Shown piece by piece: positions 17,283 to 25,071 of a stretch of DNA of 64,000 nucleotides. A program made the position numbers and the translations under genes. How positions within the stretch are numbered: the stretch's first letter is position 1; each line of letters starts with the position of its first letter. The stretch is from JAXGOI01 sp040767605. GTDB taxonomy: Bacteria > Bacillota > Dehalobacteriia > UBA4068. The notes under the pieces are model-generated. The model saw only the letters and a program-made list of their open reading frames with translations. It searched no databases and was not told where the DNA came from. The DNA is taken from assembly GCA_040767605.1 (NCBI GenBank), contig JAXGOI010000001.1, positions 1,550,001 through 1,614,000 on the forward strand, read 5' to 3'.

Positions 17283-18074
17283 GTGAAAACACTATTAGAA
17301 AAAAGCAGAGAAATTAACCGTATAATTCAAAAAGCCGCCGGGCACCCCATTAGCTTTGTTGAAATGGCCGATACATTATGTAAAAATGTCGGCGCCAATG
17401 TTTATATTATTGGCAGAAAAGGTAAAGTATTGGGCTATAGTTTTGTGGATAATTTTTATTGCCCCACTATGGATGATATTGTTAAGCTGGATGCCCATTT
17501 CCCCGATCAATACAATGAAGATCTTTTGCGTACAACCGAAACAAAAGTTAATATTACCAGAAGCGAGCAATGTGTTTTCGGTGTCCACAATACCTGCTTT
17601 ATGCAGGATAAAAATACAACCGTTGTACCTATTTTAGGCGGCGGGCAGCGCCTGGGTACTTTAATGCTTTCTAAAAGCGGCGAATTTGACAGCGGAGATT
17701 TAATGCTGGCGGAATACGGCGCCACCGTAATCGGTATGGAAATCCTCCGGGCTAAAGTTGAAAAGGTAGAGGAAATAGCCAGGCAAAAAGCTGTTGTAAG
17801 CATCGCCTTTGATACCCTTTCTTATTCCGAGCTTGAGGCTGTGGAACATATTTTTAATGAGCTGGGGGATACCAACGGTCTTTTAGTCGCCTCCAAAATA
17901 GCGGATAAAGTCGGCATAACCCGTTCCGTAATTGTTAATGCCCTGCGTAAGCTGGAAAGCGCCGGGGTGGTTGAGGTTCGCTCCCTTGGTATGAAGGGCA
18001 CATATATCCGCATTCTTAATGATTATCTCTTAGAAGAGCTGGATAGAATTAAAACTACTCATCACCGCATATAA
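17283..18074 (+). CDS. codY: GTP- and branched-chain amino acid-sensing repressor CodY
   Basis: Global nutrient regulator of Firmicutes (263 aa). The N-terminal GAF domain (about 1-155) binds isoleucine/valine; the C-terminal winged helix (about 200-258) carries the nearly invariant ASKIADKVGITRSVIVNAL and RSLGMKGTYIRILN segments. The start is GTG 17283 with AGAGG 7 nt upstream; the ATG at 17281 is followed at once by TGA. It is a single-gene unit between ftsZ and rel with its own promoter and terminator, an unusual place because codY commonly sits with topA/codV/hslVU genes. Confidence 0.97.
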   Translation: MKTLLEKSREINRIIQKAAGHPISFVEMADTLCKNVGANVYIIGRKGKVLGYSFVDNFYCPTMDDIVKLDAHFPDQYNEDLLRTTETKVNITRSEQCVFGVHNTCFMQDKNTTVVPILGGGQRLGTLMLSKSGEFDSGDLMLAEYGATVIGMEILRAKVEKVEEIARQKAVVSIAFDTLSYSELEAVEHIFNELGDTNGLLVASKIADKVGITRSVIVNALRKLESAGVVEVRSLGMKGTYIRILNDYLLEELDRIKTTHHRI

Positions 18075-18131
18075 TTGCTTAATTAAAGGCGGGCTTTTGC
18101 CTAAAACACTTAATAATATCTAAAATAAAAT

Positions 18132-18157
18132 AGAGGGGGATTTGCTCTCCCTCTTTT
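18132..18157 (+). terminator. Intrinsic terminator after codY
   Basis: Nine-pair stem AGAGGGGGA/TCTCCCTCT (one G-U), loop TTTGC, T-rich tail. Confidence 0.85.
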
Positions 18158-18233
18158 GTATTGCCAAGATGCTTTCTAAATGATAGAATTATTTATTAAG
18201 AAGCCTGCTTAAGCATTTTATTGGAGATAAAAC

Positions 18234-20420
18234 ATGGACGACGGTAAAATTTTAAGCCTAATTGAGGAAATTAAACTTTATAATCCGGCCAGCGAAAGCG
18301 ATAAAATACTTCAGGCTTACCGGCTGGCTTTTTCCGCCCATGAGGGGCAAAAGAGGGATTCCGGCGAGGAATATATTAACCACCCTCTGGCTGTAGCCCA
18401 GATTTTAGCCGGCCTCCAATTGGACGATACCAGCATTATTGCGGGTATACTCCATGATGTGGTGGAGGATACAAGCATAAGCCTGGAATATATTCAAGAG
18501 CATTTCGGAAGGGAAACAGCCCTTTTAGTGGACGGTGTAACAAAGCTCAGTAAATTGGAATTTCGTTCCCGTCAGGAGCGCCAGGCTGAGAATTTACGGA
18601 AAATGTTCCTTTCCATGGCTAATGATATTAGAATTATCTTAATTAAGCTGGCAGACCGTCTTCATAATATGCGTACTCTTAAATCTCATCATTCCCCGGT
18701 GCGTCAGAAGGAAATAGCCGAAGAAACCCTGACTATTTTTGCTCCTCTGGCCCACCGTTTGGGAATTTTTGCAATTAAAAGCGAGCTGGAGGATTTATCC
18801 CTTTCTTTTTTAGAGCCCGACGCCTTTCTGGATTTAAAGCAAAAAATGGAAGAGGAATATGTGCAAAGGGATGCCGTAATAACGGCTATTTGCCGTAAAA
18901 TCAGCTCAAACCTCAGAAAAATGTCTATAAACGCCGAAATAAGCGGGCGATTTAAAAATTTATACAGTATATATAATAAAATGCGCCTGCAGCAAAAGGC
19001 CTTAAACGAAATTTTTGATTTAAACGCGGTAAGAGTTATTGTGGATACGGTTAAGGATTGCTATGGGGTTTTAGGGGTAATACATACCCATTGGAAGCCT
19101 ATTCCCGGGCGCTTTAAAGATTATATTGCCATGCCTAAGCAAAATATGTATCAATCTATTCATACTACGGTTATCGGCGATGACGGCAACCCCTTTGAGG
19201 TTCAAATACGCACCTGGGAAATGCATAGAATAGCGGAATACGGCATTGCCGCCCATTGGCGCTATAAAGAGGGCAAAAGCGGAGACGCCGATTTTGAAAA
19301 AAAGGTGGAGTGGCTCCGCCATATGCTGGAATGGCAGCAGGAATTAAGAGATGCCAGGGAATTTGTGGAATCCGTAAAAGTAGATTTATTCAGCGATAAT
19401 ATTTATGTATTCAGCCCCCGGGGCGATGTTTATGAGCTCCCCGCCGGTTCCTGCCCCATAGATTTTGCTTACAGAGTTCATACTCAGGTTGGGCATCAAT
19501 GTATGGGGGCTAAAGTTAACCGCCGTATGGTGCCCCTGGATCATCAATTGCAAAACGGGGATATTGTAGAAATTCTTACAGCCAAGGGGCGGGGGCCTAA
19601 TCGGGATTGGCTTAAAATAGTCCGTACTCAGCAGGCAAAAAATAAAATCCGCCAATGGTTCCGCAAAGAGAGCCGGGAAGAGAATATTCTCAGCGGGCGG
19701 GAATTTTTTGAAAAAGAATGTAAAAAGTGGAATTTTGACCCGGCCCAGATTTTAAAACATGAAAAAATGGGGGCTGTTTTACAGCGTTTTAATTTAAATA
19801 ATTTAGAAGACCTTTTTGCCGCCATTGGTTACGGCGCTTTAAATGTTTCTACGGTTATTGCAAGGGTGAGGGAGGAATTCCATTTAGAAAGAACTGAGGA
19901 GCCCCATGAGCCGCTGCCCCTGCGCCCCTTTGAAGACAAGTCTTTAAAAAACGGGGTTTGGGTAAAAGGTGCGGATAATATTATGGTGCGCTTTGCCCAT
20001 TGCTGCAATCCTTTGCCCGGGGATGAAATTATCGGTTATATAACCCGGGGCAGAGGGGTATCCATACACAGGACGGATTGCCCCAATATTAAATATTATC
20101 GTCAAAACGAGGCCCCGCGCTTAATTGAGGTTGGCTGGGGAGATAATGTTGACGGGATTTTTCAGGTAGAAATTGAAATAAACGCTATAGAGAGGGAGCG
20201 CCTGGCCATAGATATTATGGGTATAATGGCGGAAACAAAAACAATTGTAAACGGGATAAATATCAGCACCGATAAAAGAAATAAAATTGCTTATATCCTT
20301 CTTAAGGTGGAGGTAAGGAATTTAGGCCAATTAGATTATATTATGAAAAGAATTAATAATATTAAGGGCATAAATGAGGTAAGAAGAGTAAGAACCCTAG
20401 GGAGGCAGGTAAAAAAATAG
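18234..20420 (+). CDS. relA: Bifunctional (p)ppGpp synthetase/hydrolase Rel
   Basis: Stringent-response enzyme of 728 aa with full RelA/SpoT architecture: HD hydrolase domain (HPLAVAQILA and ILHDVVEDT, about 40-190), synthetase domain (NMYQSIHTTVIG and EVQIRTWEMHRIAEYGIAAHW, about 230-350), TGS domain (VFSPRGDVYELP, about 390-450), zinc-finger/helical region with CCNP and HRTDCPN, and a C-terminal ACT domain. The intact HD residues predict a bifunctional Rel, as is normal in Firmicutes. dtd follows 65 nt later, the usual neighbour. CodY, whose co-effector is GTP, lies immediately upstream, so the two GTP-linked regulators are adjacent. Confidence 0.96.
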   Translation: MDDGKILSLIEEIKLYNPASESDKILQAYRLAFSAHEGQKRDSGEEYINHPLAVAQILAGLQLDDTSIIAGILHDVVEDTSISLEYIQEHFGRETALLVDGVTKLSKLEFRSRQERQAENLRKMFLSMANDIRIILIKLADRLHNMRTLKSHHSPVRQKEIAEETLTIFAPLAHRLGIFAIKSELEDLSLSFLEPDAFLDLKQKMEEEYVQRDAVITAICRKISSNLRKMSINAEISGRFKNLYSIYNKMRLQQKALNEIFDLNAVRVIVDTVKDCYGVLGVIHTHWKPIPGRFKDYIAMPKQNMYQSIHTTVIGDDGNPFEVQIRTWEMHRIAEYGIAAHWRYKEGKSGDADFEKKVEWLRHMLEWQQELRDAREFVESVKVDLFSDNIYVFSPRGDVYELPAGSCPIDFAYRVHTQVGHQCMGAKVNRRMVPLDHQLQNGDIVEILTAKGRGPNRDWLKIVRTQQAKNKIRQWFRKESREENILSGREFFEKECKKWNFDPAQILKHEKMGAVLQRFNLNNLEDLFAAIGYGALNVSTVIARVREEFHLERTEEPHEPLPLRPFEDKSLKNGVWVKGADNIMVRFAHCCNPLPGDEIIGYITRGRGVSIHRTDCPNIKYYRQNEAPRLIEVGWGDNVDGIFQVEIEINAIERERLAIDIMGIMAETKTIVNGINISTDKRNKIAYILLKVEVRNLGQLDYIMKRINNIKGINEVRRVRTLGRQVKK

Positions 20421-20485
20421 TTTTGCCTATGGCCACGGTTTTGGGCATAAAAGAGCAAAAAAAGAGAGACAAAGGCGGTTAGAAT

Positions 20486-20923
20486 ATGAGAGCGCTTATT
20501 CAAAGAGTTAAAGAGGGCCAGGTGGAAATTAAAGACAGAGATACTGCCGCAATCGGCCAAGGGCTTGTGGTTTTATTGGGAGTTGCCAAAGGAGATAATC
20601 CTGCTAAGGCCCAGTGGCTGGCTAAAAAAACAGCTAATTTACGGATTTTTTCCGACGAAGAGGGCAAGCTTAATTTATCCCTGGCGGATTTAAAAGGAGA
20701 GGCTTTGGTAATTTCTCAGTTTACCCTGTATGCAAATTGCAATAAAGGCCTCCGCCCCGGCTTTGAGGAGGCGGCTGGAGCCTCTTTAGCGGAGGAGCTT
20801 TACCTGGAATATATCGCCGCATTAAAAAAAGAAGGCATAGAGGTTAAAACCGGGGTTTTTCAGGCGGATATGCTGGTTAGAATAGCCAATGACGGCCCGG
20901 TAACCATAATGCTAGAAAAATAA
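20486..20923 (+). CDS. dtd: D-aminoacyl-tRNA deacylase Dtd
   Basis: Chiral proofreading enzyme removing D-amino acids (and Gly from tRNA-Ala). 145 aa, with N-terminal MRALIQRVKEGQV, the catalytic SQFTLYA motif and NDGPVTI near the C-terminus, the two cross-subunit active-site motifs of the family. It follows rel with 65 nt spacing and is probably co-transcribed. Confidence 0.96.
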   Translation: MRALIQRVKEGQVEIKDRDTAAIGQGLVVLLGVAKGDNPAKAQWLAKKTANLRIFSDEEGKLNLSLADLKGEALVISQFTLYANCNKGLRPGFEEAAGASLAEELYLEYIAALKKEGIEVKTGVFQADMLVRIANDGPVTIMLEK

Positions 20924-20952
20924 AGAGATTTACTTTCTTAGCCTAAATGGGG

Positions 20953-21003
20953 ATTAGAGGATTAAATGAGGATTAGAGGATTAAATAGGTTAGAGGATTA
21001 AAT
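20953..21003 (+). repeat. Three direct repeats of ATTAGAGGATTAAAT
   Basis: Copies at 20953-20967, 20972-20986 and about 20990-21003 (the last begins with G), spaced 18-19 bp. The rest of the 20924-21063 spacer is made of similar degenerate words. There is no hairpin or dyad, so it looks like slippage. Confidence 0.7.
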
Positions 21004-21063
21004 AATCATAAAATGAGAATTAAATAGGGTTAAATGCGGATAAAAGGAGGATAAAAATACTAA

Positions 21064-21696
21064 ATGGGCGATTATACTATTTTAAGCCTTGAAGTAGGGC
21101 CCCTTGGCACTAATTGCTATATTGTAGCCTGCGCCAAAACAAAAAAAGCCGCAATTATCGACCCCGGCGGCAACGGGCCGGATATACTTAAAACCCTAGA
21201 AAATAAGGGCTGGCAGGCGGAGGCAATTATTAACACTCACGGCCATTGGGATCATATTATGGCTAATTCATTTTTAAAGGAGCATACCGGGGCCGAGCTG
21301 CTTATCCATAAGGAGGACGCCTCCTTTTTAAAAGAAGGAAGCAGAAGCGGGGCCTTTCTTTTTGGGGGAGACGGCAATGGGGGAAGCCCGGACAGGCTTT
21401 TAAAAGACGGGGATGAAATTAAAATTGGGGAGCTTATTTTAAAGGTTCTTCATACTCCCGGCCATTCCCCGGGAGGGATTGCCCTTTTAATGGGGGATGA
21501 GCTTTTCTCCGGGGATACTCTTTTTCAGCATTCCATAGGGCGTACCGATTTATACGGGGGCAGCTATGAGGAAATTATAAAATCCATTAAGGAAAAACTG
21601 CTGGTACTGGCGGATGAAACCAGAGTTTACCCCGGCCACGGCCCTGATACAAGTATTGGGGAGGAGCGGAAGCTTAACCCCTATATCAGAGAATAA
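21064..21696 (+). CDS. MBL-fold metallo-hydrolase (glyoxalase II-like, YcbL/YqgX type)
   Basis: Single-domain metallo-beta-lactamase fold protein (210 aa). The binuclear metal site is visible: THGHWDH (HxHxDH), then HTPGHSPGG, FSGDTLF and a C-terminal VYPGHGPDTSIGEER. The N-terminal EVGPLGTNCYIV is typical of hydroxyacylglutathione hydrolase-like proteins of the small type found next to rel-dtd in Firmicutes. The substrate is unknown. ATG 21064 has AGGAGG 13 nt upstream, rather distant. Confidence 0.88.
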   Translation: MGDYTILSLEVGPLGTNCYIVACAKTKKAAIIDPGGNGPDILKTLENKGWQAEAIINTHGHWDHIMANSFLKEHTGAELLIHKEDASFLKEGSRSGAFLFGGDGNGGSPDRLLKDGDEIKIGELILKVLHTPGHSPGGIALLMGDELFSGDTLFQHSIGRTDLYGGSYEEIIKSIKEKLLVLADETRVYPGHGPDTSIGEERKLNPYIRE

Positions 21697-21714
21697 AAAC
21701 TAAACAATCCAAAC

Positions 21715-21740
21715 AAAAAAGACGCTTTAGCGTCTTTTTT
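21715..21740. terminator. Bidirectional terminator between convergent genes
   Basis: Perfect 11-bp stem AAAAAAGACGC/GCGTCTTTTTT with a TTTA loop; A- and T-runs on both sides let it serve the plus-strand hydrolase and the minus-strand transporter, whose stop codon it touches. Confidence 0.9.
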
Positions 21741-23172
21741 ATTTAAGGCTTTGTTTTTCTTTGCGGCTTAAAAACTTCCCCGGCATATGCCAGGCCGCAA
21801 AAAGAGCAATGAGAATTAAAAAGGCGGAGAAAAACAGGGCATCCCGAAAGGAAAAGATAAAGGCATCCCCGGAATTTAATAAATTATCCCCCTCGGCATA
21901 ATAGCAGCTGCGGGAAGTTATAATAAGGCTCCCTAATGATATGCCCAAAGCCTGTGCCACAGAGCGTAAAGCGCCTGTAAGGCCCGAAACCAGCCCCCGG
22001 TAATCCTCAGGGGCGCTGGTAATTATTCCGGCATTTACAGGGGCTGTAACAAAACCGGTGCCGACGCCGAAAAGCAGAAGGCTGAAAACCATAAAGAAAT
22101 AGGTGGAATGATAATTTAAAAGGCTTAAAAGAAGGGTAGAAATTAAAACTAAAATAAGCCCGACAGCGGCAGGGAATTTAATCCCGAATTTATCCCCCAA
22201 GCTGCCCCCGGGGGTGGAAAAAAACATAATGGAAAGGGGCATAGCCGTAATTATAAGCCCGGCAATATCAGATGAGAAGCCCCTAAAATCAATTAAATAA
22301 AAAGGCAGAAGAAAGACTATCATCATTTGAGAGGCATAAAAACAAAGGCTTATTATACTGCCAAGGGCAATAGGAGGGTTTTTAAAAAGATCGGTTTTTA
22401 CTAAGGGGTGCTTAAGCTTTTTTTCTTCCCGCAAAAAGAGCAAAAAGGAGAAAATTCCTATGGCCAGGGGGGCAATAAAAGGAAAAGAGAATAAGCCGTA
22501 GGAGGCAAGAAAGTTTATGCAAAGAATAATACCGCAAATAAAAAGAGATAAAAGCACGGCCCCCAATATATCCAGCTTATTGCGGGAGCCCCTTTCCCAG
22601 GGTAAAAATTTTATTGTGGCAATAATTCCTAAAATCCCCAGCGGTACATTAATGGAAAAAAGGGAATGCCAGGAAAAAAGGCCGGAAAGCCAGCCGCCTA
22701 AAGGGGGCCCGATAGACAGCCCTAAAGAGACAAAAATCGTGTTTATGCCAATGGCTCTTCCTCTTTCATCCGGGGGGAAGGCCTTTACAATTAAAGCCGG
22801 AGAAATAGCAATAATCATGCTCCCCCCAAGCCCCTGTATAGCCCTGAAAATAAGCAGGCCCCCAAAGGAGTTTGCAAAAACCACCGCCAAACCGGAGGAG
22901 AGGGCAAAAATACCAAAGCCTAAAAGCATAATTAACCGGTTGCCGTAAAGATCCCCCAGGCGGCCAGAGAGTAAAAGCAAGCTGCTTAAAGAAAGAATAT
23001 ATATTGTAGATACCCAGCTGATGGCATTTAAAGGCAAATTAAAATCCGCCGCCATCAGGGGCAGGGCAATATTTATGCTGCTGGTGGTGAATGTTCCCAT
23101 TAAGGTTGCCATTCCGGTAATGGTAAAAACCATCATTTTAGAGTAAGATTGTGTTTTGTTTAAATTTGTCAA
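21739..23172 (-). CDS. MFS drug efflux transporter, DHA2 (EmrB/QacA) family
   Basis: Polytopic transporter of 477 aa with about 14 hydrophobic segments, as in the DHA2 proton-drug antiporters. Family features include SSINIALPLMAADF in TM1, GRLGDLYGNR in the TM2-3 loop, RAIQGLGGSMIIAISPALIV in TM4 and IGPPLGGWL (motif C-like) in TM5. The start is TTG 23172, with AAGGA spaced 9 nt. It stands alone, convergent to the rel-dtd block and divergent from hisS. No regulator gene is adjacent. Substrate not predictable. Confidence 0.88.
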   Translation of the reverse strand: MTNLNKTQSYSKMMVFTITGMATLMGTFTTSSINIALPLMAADFNLPLNAISWVSTIYILSLSSLLLLSGRLGDLYGNRLIMLLGFGIFALSSGLAVVFANSFGGLLIFRAIQGLGGSMIIAISPALIVKAFPPDERGRAIGINTIFVSLGLSIGPPLGGWLSGLFSWHSLFSINVPLGILGIIATIKFLPWERGSRNKLDILGAVLLSLFICGIILCINFLASYGLFSFPFIAPLAIGIFSFLLFLREEKKLKHPLVKTDLFKNPPIALGSIISLCFYASQMMIVFLLPFYLIDFRGFSSDIAGLIITAMPLSIMFFSTPGGSLGDKFGIKFPAAVGLILVLISTLLLSLLNYHSTYFFMVFSLLLFGVGTGFVTAPVNAGIITSAPEDYRGLVSGLTGALRSVAQALGISLGSLIITSRSCYYAEGDNLLNSGDAFIFSFRDALFFSAFLILIALFAAWHMPGKFLSRKEKQSLK

Positions 23173-23227
23173 AGTAGGTCGTCCTTTTTCCTTTTTGGTT
23201 TTATTTGCAGAAACAGTGCATTTCTCT

Positions 23228-23256
23228 ATTATACTAAAAAAGCAAAAAAAAAGACA
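23228..23256 (-). promoter_or_regulatory. Possible promoter of the efflux gene
   Basis: On the minus strand a TATAAT hexamer (plus-strand 23228-23233) lies about 60 nt before the TTG start; the hexamer 17 bp upstream (TGTCTT) is a poor -35. Confidence 0.4.
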
Positions 23257-23344
23257 GGCTAAAAAACAGCTTAAAATACTGTAATCAGCAGGTTTTTTAA
23301 AGAATAAGCCTAAGTAAAAGTATTCGGGCGCTTATTAATTATAT

Positions 23345-23373
23345 TTGACAAAGCCCTTAATTCTTTTTATAAT
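23345..23373 (+). promoter_or_regulatory. Consensus promoter of the hisS-aspS T-box leader
   Basis: TTGACA (23345-23350), exactly 17 bp, TATAAT (23368-23373): a perfect sigma-A promoter, with transcription expected to start about 10 nt before the T-box stem I. Confidence 0.92.
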
Positions 23374-23390
23374 AGATGAAATAAGAAAAA

Positions 23391-23602
23391 GCGATGAAGG
23401 GGATTCCTGCGGTAAAAAGTGCCCCCAGGGAGGAAACGCCCGGACTGAAAGCGTTTTCGGCACTGGCAGCAGGGGAACACCCCGGAGACGGCATTTGCAA
23501 AGAATGCCCGGGCAGGCCCGTTAAAGCCAAAGAGTTGGGGTTTTTAACCCAATAAGGGTGGCACCGCGAGCATTCGTCCCTGATTGCTGGGGGCTTTTTT
23601 TA
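23391..23602 (+). ncRNA. T-box riboswitch leader of hisS-aspS, specifier probably AAC (Asn)
   Basis: The T-box core AAGGGTGGCACCGCG lies at 23554-23568, followed by a terminator (GTCCCT/GGGGGC, T-run to about 23602). In stem I the kink-turn region (GATGA near 23393, GGAGA near 23484) is followed by GGGG (23399-23402) pairing with CCCC (23480-23483). Above it an internal loop holds GAACA on the 3' side, and CCTGC (23406-23410) pairs with GCAGG. The only triplet fully in the loop and followed by a purine is AAC (23476-23478). The overlapping CAC (23478-23480) would lose a base to the stem. The UGGN bulge has N=C, which pairs with discriminator G73 (Asn, Asp, Glu tRNAs), not the C73 of tRNA-His. 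Confidence 0.9.
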
Positions 23603-23728
23603 TTTTTAAGCGGAAATTAAGCGCCGCCAAAAAGTTTATAGCCTGAATTAGGAAGTAAAAACAAGCTATAAAAAGCAATTAGCAGCAATAAGCAGCAATA
23701 AGAAGGGCATAATTAGGGAGGCATAAAA

Positions 23729-24991
23729 ATGAGCATATTAAGGCCCAGAGGCACAAATGATTTTCTCCCCCCGGAAACTGCCAAATGGCAGGTTGTTGAG
23801 GGCTTATTGCATCAGCTTTGCCGGGAATTCGGCTATAAGGAGGCCCGCACCCCTATTTTTGAGCATACGGAGCTGTTTATTCGGGGTGTGGGGGATACTA
23901 CAGATATTGTCCAAAAAGAAATGTATACATTCTTAGACGGGGGCAATCGCTCCCTAACCCTCCGTCCGGAAAATACCGCCTCTATGGCCAGAGCCTATTT
24001 AGAGAATAAGCTGGCAGGGCTTGCTCAGCCGGTTAAGCTTTATTATATAGGCCCTATGTTTCGGTATGAAAGGCCTCAGGCGGGCCGCTTCCGTCAATTT
24101 CATCAATTTGGCCTGGAGGCCTTCGGTTCGCCCCTTGCAATAAATGACGGAGAAGTTATAGCCTTTGGCTGGGAGTTTTTAAACAGGCTGGGGCTTAAAG
24201 ATAAACAGCTTCTTTTAAACAGCGTGGGCTGCCCTGTTTGCCGCCCTGCCCACAGGGAGGCTTTGCAAAATTACCTTGCCCCCCGCTTAAATGAGCTTTG
24301 CCCCCTTTGCCAAGATAGATATGCAAGAAACCCCATGCGGGTTTTAGATTGTAAAAATGAAAATTGCCAAAAAATAACCAAAGATGCCCCTAATATGCTC
24401 CAGTATTTATGCCCGGAATGCGACAGCCATTTTAAAAGGGTTCAAAGCTTTTTAAAAGCCGCCGAAATTCCCTTTACCCTTAATTTGCGCCTGGTAAGGG
24501 GTTTGGATTATTATACAAAAACCGCCTTTGAAATTCAAAGCGAAAGCATCGGCGCCAAAGGCGCAATTTGCGGTGGCGGCCGTTATGATGAGCTTATCTG
24601 CGATATTGGGGGAGTATCTGTGCCTGCCGTAGGCCTTGCCATGGGTTTGGAGAGGATTATTTCCGCCCTGGAAACTCAGGGTGAGGAAATCGCTCCGGAG
24701 GAGTATACGGATGTTTATATAGCAACGGTGGATAAAGAAATAAAAACCGAGGAGGCGGCCTTTGCCCTTACCAGGGATTTGCGTAATTTTGGCTTTATTG
24801 CGGAGCAGGATTTGCTGGGCCGCAGCCTTAAGGCCCAATTAAAACAGGCGGATAGGCTTAAGGCCTGTTATACAGTGCTAATTGGCGGGGATGAATTAAA
24901 GTCCGGCCAGGCCATAATACGGGAAATGGCGGCAGGAGAGCAATTTACAGTTGCGATTAATGAAATAAAAAAGAGATTAATAACGAAATAA
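23729..24991 (+). CDS. hisS: Histidyl-tRNA synthetase
   Basis: Class II synthetase of 420 aa. Motif 1 region at the N-terminus (RGTNDFLPPETAKW), motif 2 (FRYERPQAGRFRQFHQFGLE), the histidine-binding LVRGLDYYTKTAFE and motif 3 region AVGLAMGLERI are all present, with a C-terminal anticodon-binding domain (about 330-420). It lies downstream of the T-box and is followed after 80 nt by aspS. ATG 23729 has GGGAGG 8 nt upstream. The 23603-23728 leader between terminator and start has short AGCAGCAATA repeats. Confidence 0.97.
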   Translation: MSILRPRGTNDFLPPETAKWQVVEGLLHQLCREFGYKEARTPIFEHTELFIRGVGDTTDIVQKEMYTFLDGGNRSLTLRPENTASMARAYLENKLAGLAQPVKLYYIGPMFRYERPQAGRFRQFHQFGLEAFGSPLAINDGEVIAFGWEFLNRLGLKDKQLLLNSVGCPVCRPAHREALQNYLAPRLNELCPLCQDRYARNPMRVLDCKNENCQKITKDAPNMLQYLCPECDSHFKRVQSFLKAAEIPFTLNLRLVRGLDYYTKTAFEIQSESIGAKGAICGGGRYDELICDIGGVSVPAVGLAMGLERIISALETQGEEIAPEEYTDVYIATVDKEIKTEEAAFALTRDLRNFGFIAEQDLLGRSLKAQLKQADRLKACYTVLIGGDELKSGQAIIREMAAGEQFTVAINEIKKRLITK

Positions 24992-25071
24992 AAAGAGTTT
25001 AATTATAAAATATAAAAAGATTATAAGAGAATAAAAAATATTTAATTGTAAAACAGAAAGTGGTGGAATGA

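Noticed and set aside
20953..21003. Regular repeats that could be read as a CRISPR array
   Set aside because: Repeat units are 15 bp with 3-4 bp gaps; no spacers and no cas genes.
21739..23172. Efflux gene as a mobile or acquired element
   Set aside because: No flanking repeats, integrase or obvious base-composition shift; it looks like an ordinary chromosomal gene.
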